Origin: an uncultured Capnocytophaga sp.
Lineage (GTDB): Bacteria > Bacteroidota > Bacteroidia > Flavobacteriales > Flavobacteriaceae
Length of the DNA: 8,292 bases
Direction of reading: 5' to 3'
NCBI GenBank assembly: GCA_915070235.1
Contig: CAJZFM010000082.1
Coordinates: 1-8,292, forward strand
Shown here: in pieces, positions 6,041-8,292 of the stretch
How positions within the stretch are numbered: the first letter of the stretch is position 1
Layout: each line of letters opens with the position of its first letter
Made by a program: the position numbers and the translations under genes
Notes under the pieces: model-generated
Databases searched by the model: none
What the model was told of the DNA's origin: nothing
Seen by the model: the letters and a program-made list of their open reading frames with translations, nothing else

Positions 6041-6768
6041 GAATAGATACCTCCGTTGATGTGTATGACCTCTCCTGTGATATAGCCTGCCTTTTCTGAG
6101 GCTAAGAAACTTACCAAATCGGCCACTTCCTGCACCTTGCCAAAACGTCCCATAGGAATGAGTTTGCTCAATTCTTTCTCGTCCAGTGCAGCCGTCATAT
6201 CCGTCTGTATAAAACCAGGAGCTACAGCATTGACCGTAATATTACGTTTGGCCACTTCCTGTGCCAAGGCTTTGGTAGCAGCCACTAAAGCTCCCTTAGC
6301 AGCCGAATAATTCACCTGCCCTGCGGTACCTTTCACCCCCGATACGGAAGCCACATTGATAATACGCCCTGAGCGCTGGCGTAGCATCTTTTGCAAGAAG
6401 AAATGGGTTACATGATAGAAGCCATCTAAGGTGGTCTTTAGCACCTTATCCCAATCCTCATAGGGCATCCACATGAACAGTCCATCGCGAGTGATGCCTG
6501 CATTATTGACAATCACCTCCACCTGTGCCTCCTTATGGGCTTCTTGCCACTGAGAAAGCACCTGCTCGGTTTGCGCTTTATCCGTTACATCAAAACAAAG
6601 CAACTCACCTGTGCCTCCCAACTGTTGCACACGCTCAAGTGTCTGTTGGGCTGCCTGTTCATTGCTCTGATAGTTAATTAGTATATGGTAGGGACTATCT
6701 TGGGCTAATTGCTCACAAATAGCACGCCCTATCCCTCTGGAACCTCCTGTTATAATAGCACACTTCAT
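6037..6768 (-). CDS. fabG: Short-chain dehydrogenase, 3-oxoacyl-ACP reductase FabG-type
   Basis: The enzyme reduces 3-oxoacyl-ACP with NADPH in fatty-acid or related acyl-chain synthesis. The 243-residue classical SDR has TGGSRGIG (7-14) for cofactor binding, NNAG (88-91), Ser141 in NVASVSG, Tyr154 and Lys158 in the YSAAK motif, PGFIQTDM (184-191) and a C-terminal [10 protein letters not shown]. The Ser-Tyr spacing of 13 equals that of E. coli FabG. The Asn of the catalytic tetrad appears replaced by Thr113 in KTTLDGFYH (111-119). The 11-residue stretch [11 protein letters not shown] (96-106) resembles reductases of pigment and polyketide-like pathways, so it may be a dedicated paralogue rather than the housekeeping FabG; that is inference. 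It shares its strand with the E1 gene 88 bp upstream, and its stop overlaps that of rsmA. Confidence 0.88.
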   Translation of the reverse strand: MKCAIITGGSRGIGRAICEQLAQDSPYHILINYQSNEQAAQQTLERVQQLGGTGELLCFDVTDKAQTEQVLSQWQEAHKEAQVEVIVNNAGITRDGLFMWMPYEDWDKVLKTTLDGFYHVTHFFLQKMLRQRSGRIINVASVSGVKGTAGQVNYSAAKGALVAATKALAQEVAKRNITVNAVAPGFIQTDMTAALDEKELSKLIPMGRFGKVQEVADLVSFLASEKAGYITGEVIHINGGIYS

Positions 6769-6773
6769 AATGG

Positions 6774-6797
6774 TTAATGGTCAATGATTAATGCCAA
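6774..6797 (+). repeat. Short AT-rich intergenic repeat, copy 2
   Basis: TTAATGGTCAATG (6774-6786) followed by ATTAATGCCAA (6787-6797). Compared with 4208-4238 it matches 11 of 13 bases in the first block and 13 of 14 in the ATGATTAATG[A/C]CAA block. It lies just upstream of the fabG start and overlaps the left arm of the palindrome. Confidence 0.4.
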
Positions 6798-6832
6798 CAA
6801 TAATCAATAGTATTAATCATTATTGGCATTAA
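6788..6832. repeat. 45-base imperfect palindrome between fabG and the E1 gene
   Basis: TTAATGCCAA (6788-6797) is the exact reverse complement of TTGGCATTAA (6823-6832). Inward, three, two and three more pairs form around single mismatches, giving 18 pairs and a 3-base loop. It lies in the 88-bp gap between two leftward genes. There is no T tract on the minus-strand side, so it is not a standard terminator. It could be an operator, an RNA hairpin in the transcript, or a remnant repeat. Confidence 0.7.
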
Positions 6833-6856
6833 CTATTAGCTTTTACTTGTTATTTA

Positions 6857-8292
6857 TTACCTAAACTCAGGGTATTTAATAGGATTAATCTCATTCATAA
6901 TCGCATATACCTTCTCAAATACGTCCTCTACATTGGGTTTAGAGAAGTAATCTCCGTCGGAGGCATAAGCAGGTCGGTGCGATTTGGCGGTAAGGGTCTG
7001 TGGCTTGCTGTCCAAATAGCGGTAAGCATTCTGTTTTTCCACTATCTCCTGCATTAGATAAGCCGATGCTCCTCCCTCTACATCTTCATCTACGATGAGT
7101 AGGTTGTTGGTTTTCTGAATACTCTTGACCGTATCATGATTTATGTCAAAAGGAATAAGCGATTGAGCATCTATAATCTCTATGCTAATATCCACTTTGT
7201 CAAGCTCTTTGGCTGCTTGTTCTACAATACGTAGAGTAGCTCCGTAGGAAACCACAGTTACATCGCGCCCTTCACGGATTTTCTCCACCACTCCTATAGG
7301 CGTCGTAAATTCTCCTAAGTTACTTGGCATAAGCTCCTTGGTACGATAGCCATTGAGGCACTCCACTACAAAAGCTGGTTGATTGCCCTGTAGCAAGGTA
7401 TTATAGAAGCCAGCGGCCTTGGTCATATTGCGTGGTACTAAGAAGTACACCCCACGAAGGAAGTTGAGTAATCCTGCCATAGGCGAACCTGAGTGCCAGA
7501 TACCTTCCAAGCGATGGCCTCTTGTACGTACAATTAGTGGTGCTTTCTGGTAGCCACAAGTGCGGTAGCTCAGCGTAGCCAAATCGTCCGTAAGGGTCTG
7601 CAAGGCATAAGGGGTATAGTCCAAATACTGGATCTCCGCAATAGGTCTTAGCCCTCGCATGGCCATACCTACGCCTTGTCCTATGATAGAGGATTCGCGA
7701 ATGCTGGTGTCATCTATACGGATTGCTCCATATTTCTCTTGTAGGCCTTCCAAGCCCTGATTCACATCGCCTATTTTTCCTGTATCTTCTCCAAAAGTAA
7801 GTAGATTAGGGTATTTGGCAAAAAGGGCATCAAAATTATCTCTAAGCACTATACGCCCATCTACCTCTGGAGCATCAGGAGCATATTGGGGAGCTACTTG
7901 GGGTACAAAAAGCGGATTCTTTTCGTCCTCACTATACAGATGTGAGCTATAGCGCTCTTGTAGCTTTTCGAGCGTCTCTCTAAGCCATACCTTCAGCTGT
8001 TCTGTAGCTTGGTTTTCCTCACCTGCGGCATAGCGCAATACCTTTCGGGCAGTACTAATTATATCTCGGTATAAGGGTACTTCTATTTGGTCAAGAGCTT
8101 CTCGGAGTTCAAAGATCTCAAGACTATTGAAACAATGTCTTTCCAGCTCTTGAATCTGATCTGAAAGCTCTTGTCTAAGTGCCTTAATAGGGGTTTGATA
8201 CTCTTTCCATGCCTTTTCTCTGGCTTCTTTTACCTCTCTTTTAGCCTCTTCTTCAGCTATTTTCCTTGCTTCTTCTTCAGCCTTTTTTTCTT
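6857..8292 (-). CDS. Fused 2-oxoacid dehydrogenase E1 (beta half plus linker), truncated by the right window edge
   Basis: The reading frame is open from the stop at 6857 to the window edge, so the TTG near 8038 is internal and the alpha half lies outside. E1 decarboxylates pyruvate or branched-chain 2-oxoacids with thiamine diphosphate and feeds the lipoyl E2. The visible beta half has TFGEDTGKIGDVNQG (about 7754-7795), then SIRESSIIGQGVGMAM, whose Glu (about 7695) is the probable thiamine-activating residue. RGHRLEGIWHSG (about 7483-7524) marks the active-site region, and DAQSLIPFD and LLIVDEDVEGG mark the C-terminal domain. Upstream, roughly 7900-8292 encodes a charged helical linker: a Lys/Glu/Ala-rich run (about 8210-8290), then KAWKEYQTPIKALRQ and more amphipathic helix. 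Bacteroidota commonly carry E1 as a single alpha-beta fusion of about 800 residues. The substrate cannot be fixed from this half. No E2 or E3 gene is in the window. Confidence 0.88.
   Translation of the reverse strand, partial: EKKAEEEARKIAEEEAKREVKEAREKAWKEYQTPIKALRQELSDQIQELERHCFNSLEIFELREALDQIEVPLYRDIISTARKVLRYAAGEENQATEQLKVWLRETLEKLQERYSSHLYSEDEKNPLFVPQVAPQYAPDAPEVDGRIVLRDNFDALFAKYPNLLTFGEDTGKIGDVNQGLEGLQEKYGAIRIDDTSIRESSIIGQGVGMAMRGLRPIAEIQYLDYTPYALQTLTDDLATLSYRTCGYQKAPLIVRTRGHRLEGIWHSGSPMAGLLNFLRGVYFLVPRNMTKAAGFYNTLLQGNQPAFVVECLNGYRTKELMPSNLGEFTTPIGVVEKIREGRDVTVVSYGATLRIVEQAAKELDKVDISIEIIDAQSLIPFDINHDTVKSIQKTNNLLIVDEDVEGGASAYLMQEIVEKQNAYRYLDSKPQTLTAKSHRPAYASDGDYFSKPNVEDVFEKVYAIMNEINPIKYPEFR

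Noticed and set aside
6857..8038. Treating the E1 frame as a complete gene starting at TTG 8038
   Set aside because: The frame stays open through 8292 with convincing helical linker sequence, so the gene is truncated by the window rather than starting there.

Overview
The window reads as chromosomal DNA from a Flavobacteriales bacterium (Bacteroidota). The evidence is: several perfect TAnnTTTG -7 promoter elements with AT-rich leaders and no strong Shine-Dalgarno sites; a flavobacterial-style TonB with a paired-Cys segment before its C-terminal domain; a flexirubin/aryl-polyene-type ketosynthase; and a fused 2-oxoacid dehydrogenase E1. A pigmented genus such as Capnocytophaga is my best guess, but the sequence alone does not prove it. 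No stretch over 300 bases lacks a gene, and I saw no tRNA, rRNA, CRISPR array or insertion sequence.

Layout, left to right. Bases 1-122 are very AT-rich and may hold the start of a leftward gene that leaves the window. Next come a small two-helix membrane protein (124-447) and rplS (529-879), which has its own promoter, a structured leader and a terminator. They are followed by a ketosynthase-like protein that seems to lack both catalytic histidines (964-2028), a Mn-type superoxide dismutase (2098-2697), a solitary tonB (2772-3524) behind a sigma-54-like site and ahead of a very strong terminator, and an SCO/SenC copper chaperone (3596-4228).

A compact two-gene module follows: a DUF4325 STAS-like protein and a PIN-domain protein two bases apart (4292-5232), behind a strong -7 element. 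The PIN gene is clearly AT-richer than its neighbours and ends 16 bp before rsmA (5249-6040), so the module looks like an acquired toxin-antitoxin-like or regulatory cassette next to a housekeeping gene. rsmA meets a leftward fabG-type reductase (6037-6768) tail to tail with a 4-base overlap. Upstream of fabG, beyond a 45-base imperfect palindrome, lies the beta half of a fused 2-oxoacid dehydrogenase E1 whose charged helical linker runs off the right edge (6857-8292).

Most of the window is core metabolism and translation. The parts that merit a second look are the DUF4325-PIN pair, the rplS leader, the sigma-54-like site before tonB, the degenerate ketosynthase, and the intergenic palindrome and repeats. 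The DUF4325-PIN pair is the best candidate for an undescribed system, but its function here is inference.
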